Assembly (NCBI RefSeq): GCF_030757795.1
Contig: NZ_JAUQWH010000076.1
Location: 1-41,031, forward strand
Direction: 5' to 3'
DNA: 41,031 nt
Origin: Actinoplanes oryzae
Lineage (GTDB): Bacteria > Actinomycetota > Actinomycetes > Mycobacteriales > Micromonosporaceae
Part shown: piece after piece, positions 15,804 through 23,720 of the stretch
Layout of the letters: every line of letters begins with the position of its first letter
Numbering within the stretch: position 1 is the first letter of the stretch
Position numbers and translations under genes: made by a program
Notes under the pieces: generated by a model
Database searches by the model: none
What the model was told of the DNA's origin: nothing
Seen by the model: the letters and a program-made list of their open reading frames with translations, nothing else

Positions 15804-17990
15804 CTATCGGCCCCGGGCCTGTCTCGGCGGCTGTGGCCCGCCGGACGCGCCCGTCGTGGATCCCAGGTGATCGAAATGCCCCTCCGGCACTCCCTCCGAA
15901 ACCAGCGGATCGGTCACACCAGCCGCCGGTGACGGCACCGCCTCGGCCAGGCGATATGTGTCCCGACCTGCGGCTTTCGCGGCGTACAGGGCATCGTCGG
16001 CCGCATCGAGCACCTGCTGGGCGGTATGTCCGTGTTCGGGATAAACGGCGATACCTATCGACACGCTGATGCCCACTCGATCCACCACCGTGCCTTCCCG
16101 AGGCGGCCGCTTTCCCTCCCCACGCCCCCTCCGCGGATTGACGCCCGCCTCCACGCGCCGCGGATTGATCCGCACGGGAAGATCACGAACGGCCGCTCCC
16201 AGCCGCTCGGCGACGATGGCCCCGCCGAAGGCATCGGTCTCCGGCAGCAGCACGACGAACTCCTCCCCGCCCTGCCGGAAGGCCACGTCCACCTCCCGCA
16301 GCCCGGCCCGCACCCGGCGCGCGAACTCGCCGAGCACCACATCGCCCGCCGCATGCCCGTACGTGTCGTTGACCTCCTTGAAGTGGTCGAGGTCGAGCAC
16401 GAGCACCGTGAGCATCCGCCCGAACCGGCTCGCCCGCTCGACCTCCCGCCGCAGGGACTCCCGCAGATACCGGTAGTTCCACAGCCCGGTGAGCGGATCG
16501 GTCAACGACAGCCGCTGCGCCTCCTCGTGCACCCGCACGTTGTGCACGGCGACGCCCGCCTGCCCGGCGAAGGTCCGCAACGTGAGCAGATCGGCGTCGT
16601 CGAACTCGTCGGCGCCGAGCCGGTCGTACAAAGCCAGCACCCCGAGCGTCGCCGGCTTCCCCGCCAGCGCGACCGGCTTGCCGTCCTCCCGCCCGCCGCG
16701 GCCGGGATTGTCGCGCCCGAGGCTCTCGTCCGCGGGCACGAGCGGATCACCGACCATCGCGGGGGCGCAGATCGGCACCGCGACGTACGTGCGGCAGGCC
16801 GGTTCGTCCGCCGGACCGCCCCCGACCCCGCAGACGCCCCGGCTCGGCTCGCCCGTGGCCGCAACCGTGCCCAGGACGCCCTGCCCCACCGGCACCCGCA
16901 GCGACGGCAGGTCCTCCTCGGACACGTCCCACCGCCCGGTCAGACCCTCGGCACACCGGGCCACCAGCCGCCCGTCGGACTGGTCGACGAGCAGCACGAC
17001 ACCGGCCCGGGCCCCGGTCGCCGACAACGCCGTCTGCAGGATCACCTGCAGGATCCGGTGCAGGTCGTGGGTGCTCGACAGCGTGTCGCCGAGGATCGCT
17101 AGGTGCCCTCGCAACTGGTCCCGGCTGGCGGTCAGCGCCTGCACGTACGCCTGGAGCTCCCGGGTCATCCGGTTGAACGTCCCGGCGAGCTGCCCGATCT
17201 CGTCGTCCCGCCCGACCGGCACGCGCACCCCGAGTTCGCCGCTCGCCACCTTGCCGGCCGCCCACGCCAGCTTCTCCAGCGGCCGGGTCGTGGACCTCGC
17301 CAGCCACCTCGCAGCCGCCACGGCCAGGCATGCCACGGCAGCCACCCCGGCCGCGAGGGAGACGTAGAGCAACGTCGGCTGCTTGTCCGTCACGGAGACG
17401 GTGAGCGGGAGCGGCTGGCCCGGCTCCATGGGCAGGTCCCGCTCGTACACGTCCTTCCGGGGAGCGCCGACGCCGCCCGCCAGCCGCACTTCGGCGCCGC
17501 TCGTCCCGCCCAGGCGTCGCACCAGCCCGGAGTCGACCCGCTCCATGGCGATCACGGCGATGTCGCCCTGAACGGCCTGCGCCACCAGGCCCGAGATCCG
17601 CCCGCCCCCGGCCGGGATCTGCTTGCCCCCGGCCGAAGTCTGCGCACCCTCGACGGCGGGACTCGTGCAGTCGCGCTCGCCCTGGACGAACTCGCGCTCC
17701 GACACACCTGACACCCGCACCTCGGAGGCGAGACCGCGCGCCACCATCTGATCCGCCGCGACCCGATGATCGTCGGCCGGCGAGACCGCGACCGCGTCCG
17801 CCACCGCCTGCAACTGCCGGCACATGGCCCCGACAGCCGCCCGCACCGTGGTGACGGCATGATCGAGCCGCTCGGTCGTCCGGTCCCGGCCGACCGTGGC
17901 CACGGTCAGCCCCACGAAGAAGGAGCCGAGGAGCACCGGGCCGAGTACAACCGTCAAAAATGCCGTGGTCAGTCGGCCACGCAGAGTCAC
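15804..17990 (-). CDS. Membrane diguanylate cyclase (TM-sensor-TM-HAMP-GAF-GGDEF)
   Basis: This 728-aa protein synthesises cyclic di-GMP from two GTP. It has TM1 (about 8-31), an extracytoplasmic sensor region (about 32-205, two Cys), TM2 (207-229), HAMP (228-285), GAF (about 300-485) and GGDEF (495-680). The active site reads GGEEF (574-578). An RxxD inhibitory site (REVD, 565-568) sits exactly five residues before it, so product inhibition is expected. A charged insertion of about 29 residues with NPRR repeated (608-636) lies inside the GGDEF domain, and another lies in the GAF domain near 424-443. GTG at 17990 is preceded by GGAGG 4 nt away; ATG at 18032 has no such site. It precedes galU on the same strand. 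Confidence 0.9.
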   Translation of the reverse strand: MTLRGRLTTAFLTVVLGPVLLGSFFVGLTVATVGRDRTTERLDHAVTTVRAAVGAMCRQLQAVADAVAVSPADDHRVAADQMVARGLASEVRVSGVSEREFVQGERDCTSPAVEGAQTSAGGKQIPAGGGRISGLVAQAVQGDIAVIAMERVDSGLVRRLGGTSGAEVRLAGGVGAPRKDVYERDLPMEPGQPLPLTVSVTDKQPTLLYVSLAAGVAAVACLAVAAARWLARSTTRPLEKLAWAAGKVASGELGVRVPVGRDDEIGQLAGTFNRMTRELQAYVQALTASRDQLRGHLAILGDTLSSTHDLHRILQVILQTALSATGARAGVVLLVDQSDGRLVARCAEGLTGRWDVSEEDLPSLRVPVGQGVLGTVAATGEPSRGVCGVGGGPADEPACRTYVAVPICAPAMVGDPLVPADESLGRDNPGRGGREDGKPVALAGKPATLGVLALYDRLGADEFDDADLLTLRTFAGQAGVAVHNVRVHEEAQRLSLTDPLTGLWNYRYLRESLRREVERASRFGRMLTVLVLDLDHFKEVNDTYGHAAGDVVLGEFARRVRAGLREVDVAFRQGGEEFVVLLPETDAFGGAIVAERLGAAVRDLPVRINPRRVEAGVNPRRGRGEGKRPPREGTVVDRVGISVSIGIAVYPEHGHTAQQVLDAADDALYAAKAAGRDTYRLAEAVPSPAAGVTDPLVSEGVPEGHFDHLGSTTGASGGPQPPRQARGR

Positions 17991-18071
17991 AGATCCTCCC
18001 TGAAGTGGCCTTCTCTGGAGCGATGCTGACATAGTGCGGACCGTTTGACCGTGTTCCGAAGGGGGTGTTGC

Positions 18072-18695
18072 ATGCCGGATTCAGCCCGCGACGCGGAAAT
18101 CCCTCCCACCGCGAAGTTAGCGCTGCGCACACAACTGCTTGCTGAGCGTGCCCTCAAGGGCCATGCGGAACTGGCCGAGGCGGCCCGGGCAGTCCAGGAC
18201 GCGCTTGTCGCCACGCTCACCGCTCGCCCTCCTCGCACAGTCGCCGCCTATGTGCCGCTCGGCTCGGAGCCGGGCGGTGCCGATCTGGCCGATGTGCTGC
18301 TCCACGCGGTCGCACCCGAACGCCTCCTTCTGCCGATCCTCTTGCCCGACGGTGATCTCGACTGGGCCCGTTACGAGGGCCCCTCCTCCCTGCGCCCGGG
18401 CCGGATGGGTCTGCGCGAGCCCGCCGGCCCCGGGCTGGGCGTGACCGCGATCGCCGAGGCCGACGCGGTCGTCGTGCCGGCCCTCGCCGTGGACCGGACG
18501 GGCCTGCGCATGGGCCGGGGCGGCGGCTCCTACGACCGCGCGCTGGCCCGGATCGCACCCACCGCCCGGACCGTGGCATTGCTGCACGACGGAGAGCTGC
18601 TCGATGCCGTGCCGGGCGAGCCTCACGACCGCCGCGTGGGGGCCGTGATCACTCCCGGGGAGGGGCTCAGTGCGCTGCCGGACTGGACGAAATAA
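18072..18695 (+). CDS. 5-formyltetrahydrofolate cyclo-ligase
   Basis: This 207-aa enzyme converts 5-formyl-THF to 5,10-methenyl-THF using ATP. Diagnostic elements are KLALRTQLLAERALKG (N-terminal ATP-binding region), VAAYVPLGSEP, LPILLPDGDLDWARY and GLRMGRGGGSYDRAL, the glycine-rich family signature. ATG at 18072 is chosen because GAAGGGGGTG lies 4 nt upstream; a GTG at 18045 would add nine unsupported residues. It diverges from the cyclase gene with an 81-bp shared promoter region. fmdB follows 71 nt later, as in many actinobacteria. Confidence 0.92.
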   Translation: MPDSARDAEIPPTAKLALRTQLLAERALKGHAELAEAARAVQDALVATLTARPPRTVAAYVPLGSEPGGADLADVLLHAVAPERLLLPILLPDGDLDWARYEGPSSLRPGRMGLREPAGPGLGVTAIAEADAVVVPALAVDRTGLRMGRGGGSYDRALARIAPTARTVALLHDGELLDAVPGEPHDRRVGAVITPGEGLSALPDWTK

Positions 18696-18766
18696 ACTCC
18701 GATGACGCAGCATTGGCACTCTTGGACGGCGAGTGCCAAGACCCTGAACAGTGACGCGGAGGACCA

Positions 18767-19123
18767 GTGCCCACGTACCAGTACGCCTGCACCGAGTGTG
18801 GAGAGCAGCTCGAGCGGGTGCAGTCTTTCTCGGACCCGGCCCTGACCGAGTGCCCCACCTGCGGCGGCAAGCTCCGCAAGGTCTTCAACTCGGTCGGCAT
18901 CGTCTTCAAGGGCTCCGGTTTCTATCGCAACGACTCCCGCTCCGGCTCCGTGAGCGCCGAGAAGTCGTCGTCCTCGGACAGCAAGTCCTCGGACACCAAG
19001 TCGGACTCGTCCGCGAGCTCGACCACCAGCTCGTCGTCATCGGCGTCCTCCTCCTCCTCGTCGTCGACGTCCTCGACGTCCTCGTCCACCCCGTCGACGA
19101 CCTCGGCATCGTCGACGTCCTGA
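18767..19123 (+). CDS. FmdB family zinc-ribbon protein with long serine tail
   Basis: This 118-aa protein has an FmdB zinc ribbon at residues 1-45: VPTYQYACTECG with Cys 8, 11, 29 and 32, then GGKLRKVF and IVFKGSGFYRND. About 55 residues of nearly pure Ser/Thr with some Lys/Asp follow (from about 62). FmdB proteins are predicted regulatory or zinc-binding proteins of unknown role. The tail is longer and more Ser-rich than usual and is likely disordered. GTG at 18767 has GGAGG 4 nt upstream. Confidence 0.9.
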   Translation: MPTYQYACTECGEQLERVQSFSDPALTECPTCGGKLRKVFNSVGIVFKGSGFYRNDSRSGSVSAEKSSSSDSKSSDTKSDSSASSTTSSSSSASSSSSSSTSSTSSSTPSTTSASSTS

Positions 19124-19134
19124 TCGCTGCGGGC

Positions 19135-19159
19135 CGCGGGCAGGTCCTCCCTGCCCGCG
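19135..19159 (+). terminator. Hairpin terminator after fmdB
   Basis: CGCGGGCAGG and CCTGCCCGCG form a perfect 10-bp stem with a 5-nt loop, 12 nt after the fmdB stop. Confidence 0.7.
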
Positions 19160-19219
19160 CCGCCGCCCGTGCGGCGGGTGCGGATCAGTTCTACCGCCCC
19201 GGCATGACGAGATCCGGAG

Positions 19220-19245
19220 TTATCCACAGGGCGCCGTTGTCCACA
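19220..19245 (+). promoter_or_regulatory. Two DnaA-box-like sites
   Basis: TTATCCACA (19220-19228) and TTGTCCACA (19237-19245) lie in the same orientation 17 bp apart. They match the bacterial and actinobacterial DnaA box consensus. The location is the 165-bp gap between fmdB and the next gene. There is no AT-rich unwinding region or dnaA/dnaN here, so it is not an origin; a DnaA-titration or regulatory site is possible. Confidence 0.45.
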
Positions 19246-19288
19246 GGGGGTCCTCCCCCGACAACGAGAAACGCCTACGTTTCGGCGC

Positions 19289-19811
19289 GTGCTCACACCG
19301 CGACGACACCCTGATCCCACGCTCAAGCCGGTCCGCTGGTCCCGCCCACGGGCCATCCGCCTGTGGCGCCTGAGCATCGCGGCGGCCCTGCTGATGATGG
19401 CGGCGCTGCTCGTCTGGTGGGGTTCAGGCTCCTGCCCGGCTACCCCACTCCCGCACGACACCCGGCCGCCGCCCACGGGCGCCACTCCGGGCGAGCCGCC
19501 GCTGACCGGCACCGCCCCGGACAACCTGCCGCTGGCGGTCGCCCCACGATGTCAGCTGCGGCTGGCCGGCGACCTGCCGTCGCTCGGCGCTGTACCGGGC
19601 GGCCTGCTGCTGACCGTTGCCGTTCGGGGCGACCCGCCGGCGAACCAGGCCGTCACCGAGGAGTTCCACCAGCTCCGTCGTGACCGCCATGTCGACTGCG
19701 GGCTCCGCGCTCAGGGCTCGGTGCGGAAGAATTCACGTGAGCGTCCTGCCAAGCCTCGCCGACCTGAGATCACGCGCGAGGAAGCTTCGTGCGGGCAGAC
19801 GCGAGCGGTAG
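19289..19811 (+). pseudogene. Putative single-pass membrane protein, C-terminus unclear (possibly decayed)
   Basis: GTG at 19289 follows a TACGTT box by 7 nt. The frame opens with a basic segment, then one convincing transmembrane helix (IAAALLMMAALLVWW, about residues 30-46) and a Pro-rich exported region. After about 19730, codon use in this frame stops being GC3-biased, while a neighbouring frame reading VSVLPSLADLRSRARKLRAG to a stop at 19811 is coding-like. Left uncorrected, the first frame runs to 20104 across a better-supported antisense gene. I infer a frameshift near 19730 or a decayed gene. Its place after fmdB suggests the SAF/CpaB-like protein seen there in relatives, but I cannot recognise a SAF domain. 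Confidence 0.4.
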
Positions 19812-19867
19812 CGGGTGGAGAAAAGAGCCACGCCCGCGCGCCGGGTGGCTGCGCGGGCGGGCCGGGG

Positions 19868-20053
19868 TCAGCCCCAGTGGGGCGGGCGGTCCTCGAGGAG
19901 GCGCTCGTCGTTCGAGTCCTCGCTGCTGCGGTAGCCCCAGCCCCGGTCGGTGTCGTCACGGGTCTGGTCGGCCAGGATCGGCGTGTCTTCGGTTTCGAAA
20001 TCGACCGTGCGCTCGGCGTCGGCGTCGCGGTCGGGCTGGTCGAGGATGTCCAC
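19868..20053 (-). CDS. Small acidic conserved protein of unknown function
   Basis: This 61-aa, very Asp/Glu-rich protein opens VDILDQPDRDADAERTVDFE and ends with RGWGYRSSEDSNDERLLEDR and PPHWG. I recall similar short proteins with a GWG...NDERLL.DRPPHW ending in Micromonosporaceae, but this is not verified. There is no domain, signal or membrane segment. GTG at 20053 is preceded at 6 nt by TACCCT (20065-20060), fitting a leaderless start. It diverges from the small membrane protein at 20116. Confidence 0.65.
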   Translation of the reverse strand: MDILDQPDRDADAERTVDFETEDTPILADQTRDDTDRGWGYRSSEDSNDERLLEDRPPHWG

Positions 20054-20115
20054 GCTATGAGGGTAGGCCGCGTCGCGCGCGCTGTCGGCACCCGTGCGAT
20101 GTAGCGTCGGTGAAC

Positions 20116-20442
20116 GTGAGCGCTGCCACCGGATCAGATGACGACGCGTACTGGAAGCGGCCCGAGTCCGGTGCTGAGCAGTTCGGCGCCGATCGGCCTG
20201 CCCCGGAGCCGGAGCAACGCCCCGCCTACGAGGGCCCGCCCCGGCCGGCGCCGGCGTCACCCCACTGGCGGCCGCCCGTGGTGTCCCACCCGCCGCCGCC
20301 CCGGTCGATGCCGGCCCAGGACGCGCGGGCCCTGGACGAGGCGGAGGGCAGCGCGCGCACGATGACGTACGGCGTGGGTCTTGTGGCCGGGGCCATCGCC
20401 ATCATCCTCATGTGCCTGCTCTGCGCCCGCGTCATCTTCTGA
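20116..20442 (+). CDS. Small tail-anchored membrane protein
   Basis: This 108-aa protein has a Pro/Glu-rich, hydrophilic N-terminal 80 residues. A single C-terminal transmembrane helix (GVGLVAGAIAIILMCLLCA) is followed by only RVIF, i.e. a tail-anchor layout with two Cys in the helix. The function is unknown. GTG at 20116 lies 8 nt after TAGCGT; a GTG two codons earlier (20110) is also possible. It shares a 62-bp divergent promoter region with the acidic protein. Confidence 0.65.
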   Translation: MSAATGSDDDAYWKRPESGAEQFGADRPAPEPEQRPAYEGPPRPAPASPHWRPPVVSHPPPPRSMPAQDARALDEAEGSARTMTYGVGLVAGAIAIILMCLLCARVIF

Positions 20443-20502
20443 CCCGGCGCATGAGAATGACCCCTGCGCGTGAGAAACAGCTCCGCAGCGACTGCCCGGG
20501 AC

Positions 20503-20528
20503 GTCCCGGCCGCCACCCCGGCCGGGAC
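20503..20528. terminator. Bidirectional hairpin terminator
   Basis: GTCCCGGCC and GGCCGGGAC pair over 9 bp around an 8-nt loop, between the convergent genes ending at 20442 and 20540. Confidence 0.65.
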
Positions 20529-20539
20529 GCGCCGCGCGG

Positions 20540-21013
20540 TCAGCTGCCCCAGACCGCCTGAGCGCCCGTGTCGCCGGTCTTGAAGACGAAGTAGCCCGAC
20601 GCCGCGGCCAGGGCGATCATGACGACGGCGAAGGCGATGTCGCCGACCAGCGGCAGGCGCCTGGCCGGCCTGCGGAGCGTCAGGATCACCATGACCAGGG
20701 TCACCACGCCCAGGGCGAGCGCCACCCAGAGGGTGAGCTGGCCGTACCCCATGTGGTCGTCGATCTTCTCCATCGCCTCGCCCTGCATGCCCATGCCGGC
20801 GAGCCGGTCGCGCAGCTTGCCGCCCGAGGCGACGGCCGCGTATGTGGACAGCGGCGCCACCACGGCCAGGAAGATGGCGGCCCAGCCCAGCTTCGATCGC
20901 CAGCGCGGCACGAGCGCGTAGACGATCGCTGCCAGCGCCAGCAGCGGCACGAAGACGACAGCGGCGTGCAGCACGAGCGCGTGCACCGGCAGGCCGTTTA
21001 TCTGGTCGAACAC
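20540..21013 (-). CDS. DUF2231 membrane protein
   Basis: This 157-aa protein has four predicted membrane helices and the N-terminal NGLPVHALVLHAAVVFVPL motif (HxxxxH) typical of DUF2231; the conserved His may bind heme or metal in relatives. The function is not established. GTG at 21013 is preferred because AGGAGG lies exactly 6 nt upstream; the GTG at 21019 would abut that site. It is divergent from the Fur regulator gene across about 300 bp. Confidence 0.85.
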   Translation of the reverse strand: MFDQINGLPVHALVLHAAVVFVPLLALAAIVYALVPRWRSKLGWAAIFLAVVAPLSTYAAVASGGKLRDRLAGMGMQGEAMEKIDDHMGYGQLTLWVALALGVVTLVMVILTLRRPARRLPLVGDIAFAVVMIALAAASGYFVFKTGDTGAQAVWGS

Positions 21014-21316
21014 GGTCACCCTCCTAGGTCCCGGGGCCCGCGTCGCCGGCGGATTTATGTTGACGACGCAACCTTCCCCTGGTTGCGCTTACGCGCGTTC
21101 GGGCGATCCGGTTCACCGTACGACGGACGTTGTCCGAAGCGTGCCCCAACCGCGCTTTCCCATCACGCCGAACGAGCACCGGGACCACGTACACGACCGA
21201 AAACGGACAGACCACGGGCGGGCCGGCGCCCGGGCACCCCGGCGGGAGTGGCCGATGCCGGACGGTTCGGTCGTCATGAGGTTGAACCGTCACGTTTCAC
21301 GTGTTGTCATGGTGTG
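21014..21316. promoter_or_regulatory. Divergent intergenic region with inverted repeat before the Fur gene
   Basis: The gap between the DUF2231 and Fur genes has no gene-like frame. CACGT-TTC-ACGTG (21291-21303) is a perfect 5-bp inverted repeat ending 13 nt before the Fur ATG. It could be an autoregulatory operator, although it is not a classical Fur box. Nothing else was recognised. Confidence 0.45.
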
Positions 21317-21739
21317 ATGACGCCGGAGGAGTTGCTGCGCGGCCAGGGGTTGCGGGTGACACGGCCCCGGCTCGCCGTGCTGGACGTACTGACGCAGGGT
21401 GGTCATCTTGAGGTCGAGGAGATCACCCGCCAGGTCCGGGAGCGGCTCGACTCGGTGTCGACCCAGGCGGTGTACGACGTTCTCGGCGCGCTCTCCCGGG
21501 CCGGCCTCGCCCGGCGGATCGAGCCCGCGGGCAGCCCCGCCCGGTTCGAGGCGCGGGTCGGGGACAACCACCATCACATCGTGTGCCGCAGCTGCGGAAC
21601 GATCGAGGACATCGACTGCGTGGTCGGCGAGCGGCCCTGCCTGCGCCCGAACGACGGGCACGGCTTCCAGGTCGACGAGGCCGAGGTGACCTTCTGGGGC
21701 CTCTGCCCCGCCTGCCAGAGCAGGCGCGTCGACGACTGA
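21317..21739 (+). CDS. Fur family metal/redox-responsive repressor (FurA/CatR-like)
   Basis: This 140-aa protein has an N-terminal winged helix (LRGQGLRVTRPRLAVLDVL ... STQAVYDVLGALSRAG) and a C-terminal dimer/metal domain with DNHHHIVCRSCG, DIDC and CPAC. The two CxxC pairs indicate a structural zinc. DIDC...PCL resembles FurA/CatR, which repress catalase-peroxidase genes, but no katG is adjacent here. It is a cytosolic DNA-binding repressor. There is no Shine-Dalgarno site at the ATG; an inverted repeat lies 13 nt upstream. Confidence 0.9.
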   Translation: MTPEELLRGQGLRVTRPRLAVLDVLTQGGHLEVEEITRQVRERLDSVSTQAVYDVLGALSRAGLARRIEPAGSPARFEARVGDNHHHIVCRSCGTIEDIDCVVGERPCLRPNDGHGFQVDEAEVTFWGLCPACQSRRVDD

Positions 21740-21793
21740 TCGCTCTGCGTGAGGTCTGGATCAGTACGGCCGGCTGCGTGGCACGCTTGATGC

Positions 21794-22663
21794 ATGGACA
21801 GCTCCCGCGACAACGGGCTCTTCGGTCCCGGCTCGGTCACCTGGAAGGTTCACCAGGAGCCGATCGTCACCCTCGGCGGCCTGCGCTCGCTCTACCTGCA
21901 GGCGTTGCACCCCCGGGCCGTGGCGGGCGTGGCACAGAATTCCGGCTATCGCGCCGACCCGTGGGGGCGCTTCGAGCGCACGTCGGCGTTCGTCCAGACG
22001 GTCCTGTACGGCACCCGGGCCGAGGTGGAGCAAGCCGCCGCACGGATCCGGCGTCTGCACGCCCGGATGACCGCGACCGACCCGCGCACCGGTGAGGTGT
22101 TCCGCATCGACGAGCCGGAGCTGCTGCGCTGGGTCCATGTCGCCGAGGTCGAGTCCTTCCTGACCACCGCGCGCCGCGCGGGCCTGGAGCTGACCGACGA
22201 CGAGGTCGACACCTACTACACCGAGCAGCTCCAGGGCGCCGAGCTGATGGGCCTCGACCCCGCCACGGTTCCCGGGACCGCCGCCGAGGTGGCCGCCTAC
22301 TACGAGCGGATGCGGCCGGAGCTGGGCATGACCCGCGACAGCGCCGAGACCGCCGTCTTCCTGACGGTGCCGCCGGTGCCCGCCTCGTTCGGCTCGCTGC
22401 CGCTGCGGCTGAGCCTCTCGCTGGGACCGGCACGGTGGGCCTACCTGGGCATCGCCGGCACGGCGGTCGCCCTTCTGCCACCCTGGGCCCGCAAGATGTA
22501 CGGCGGCCTCGGCTGGCCGACCACGGACCGCTCGGCTGATCTCTCCGTCCGCGGCCTGCGCCTCCTCATGCGCGCCGCCCTCGCCGCCGCCCCGTCCGAA
22601 TACCGCATGGCCCCGATGCGCCGCGCCGCCCTGGAACGCGCCGGCCTGCCCACGGCCGCCTGA
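21794..22663 (+). CDS. MpaB/latex-clearing-type oxygenase family protein (DUF2236)
   Basis: This 289-aa protein matches the MpaB/DUF2236 family: SVTWKVHQEPIVTLGGLRSL, LQALHPRAVAGVAQNSGY with the conserved His, DPWGRFERTSAFV, and LRWVHVAEVESFL with a second His. Members are heme b or metal oxygenases, including rubber oxygenase Lcp and mycophenolate MpaB; the substrate here is unknown. No signal peptide is visible. The two conserved His regions needed for the cofactor are present. It starts 55 nt after fur, so co-transcription is possible. Confidence 0.88.
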   Translation: MDSSRDNGLFGPGSVTWKVHQEPIVTLGGLRSLYLQALHPRAVAGVAQNSGYRADPWGRFERTSAFVQTVLYGTRAEVEQAAARIRRLHARMTATDPRTGEVFRIDEPELLRWVHVAEVESFLTTARRAGLELTDDEVDTYYTEQLQGAELMGLDPATVPGTAAEVAAYYERMRPELGMTRDSAETAVFLTVPPVPASFGSLPLRLSLSLGPARWAYLGIAGTAVALLPPWARKMYGGLGWPTTDRSADLSVRGLRLLMRAALAAAPSEYRMAPMRRAALERAGLPTAA

Positions 22664-22808
22664 ACACCCGCCGCCTCAACCACGGCCGCCCGTCCACCGC
22701 CGCCCGACCACTCGCCGGCCTCTCCAGGGCCCGCTCGGACGACCCGCCGGCCATGAGCCGCGGCCCCGGGATCACGAGCGCCGGGACACGACTCGGAGCC
22801 GACCGCGC

Positions 22809-23687
22809 TCAGGACGCCGGGCGCTCCAGGTGCTCCACCGCCGACCAGGGCTCCTTCGCCACCGCCTCGCGACCGGCGGGGCACGACTTGCGGAAGTCGC
22901 ACCAGCCGCACAGCGACCCCGGGTTGGTCGGGAACTCGTCGTCCGGATCGGCGCCGGACGCCACCGCTTTCTCGGCGGCCATGATGTCGCGGGCGGTGTC
23001 CTCGGCGCGGCGGACCTGGCGGGCCAGCGACTCCTCGGTGTGCTCGTGCGCCGCGACCGTGCCGCTGGGCAGGTGGTGCAGCTCGACGCGGCGGCACGGG
23101 CGGCGGAAGACGCGCTGGGCGGCATAGGCGTAGAGGGCGAGCGCCTGCGAGCCGCGGGCGTCGTCGGGGCTCAGGCCGCTGCGGCCGGTCTTGTAGTCGA
23201 CGATCACCGCCTCGCCGTCGCGGCCGTCGATGCGGTCGGCGCGGCCGTTGAAGGCGAGGACCGAGGTCTTGGTGGCGACGACGCGCTCCACGCCCAGCGG
23301 CTCCTCGGCCGGGTCGAGGCCGGCGACATAGGTCTCGAACCAGTCGAGCGCCTTGCGGTAGGCGACCCGCTCCTGGTCGACGTCGCGGTAGCCCTCGCGG
23401 ACCCAGGTGGCCTTGAGGAGTTTCGGCAGCTCGGCATCGGTGCGGCGGGCGGCCGGCAACGCGTACCAATTCTTGAGGGCGGTGTGCACGCTGGCGCCCA
23501 GCGAGTTGTGCGCCCAGGGTGGCCCCTTGGGCGGCGAGGGCCGGTCGACATAGGCATAGCGGTAGCGCCTCGGGCAGTCGGCATAGCTGCCGAGCTTGCT
23601 CGGCGTGCAGACGAAGAGGCGCTCGGGCATGCCGTCGAAGCCGAGCTGCTCGGGCACGACGGCCGATCGGGGGGAGGTCCGGGGCAC
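22809..23687 (-). CDS. RecB-family PD-(D/E)XK exonuclease-like protein with Fe-S cysteines
   Basis: This 292-aa protein reads TPSKLGSYADCPRRYRYAYV near the N-terminus, GRADRIDGRDGEAVIVDYKT with the D...DYK catalytic core near residue 170, and CGWCDFRKSCP near the end. One N-terminal plus three C-terminal Cys form the iron-staple [4Fe-4S] pattern of AddB/Cas4-like nucleases. Lacking a helicase, it is the stand-alone RecB-like nuclease common in actinobacteria. GTG at 23687 has AGGA 7 nt upstream. No cas genes are nearby. The next gene upstream on this strand is marC. Confidence 0.88.
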   Translation of the reverse strand: MPRTSPRSAVVPEQLGFDGMPERLFVCTPSKLGSYADCPRRYRYAYVDRPSPPKGPPWAHNSLGASVHTALKNWYALPAARRTDAELPKLLKATWVREGYRDVDQERVAYRKALDWFETYVAGLDPAEEPLGVERVVATKTSVLAFNGRADRIDGRDGEAVIVDYKTGRSGLSPDDARGSQALALYAYAAQRVFRRPCRRVELHHLPSGTVAAHEHTEESLARQVRRAEDTARDIMAAEKAVASGADPDDEFPTNPGSLCGWCDFRKSCPAGREAVAKEPWSAVEHLERPAS

Positions 23688-23720
23688 GACTGAATCCTGC
23701 CAGGACCCCCCGACAAAAAC

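Noticed and set aside
19220..19288. Replication origin.
   Set aside because: Only two boxes, no AT-rich region and no dnaA/dnaN/gyrB neighbours.
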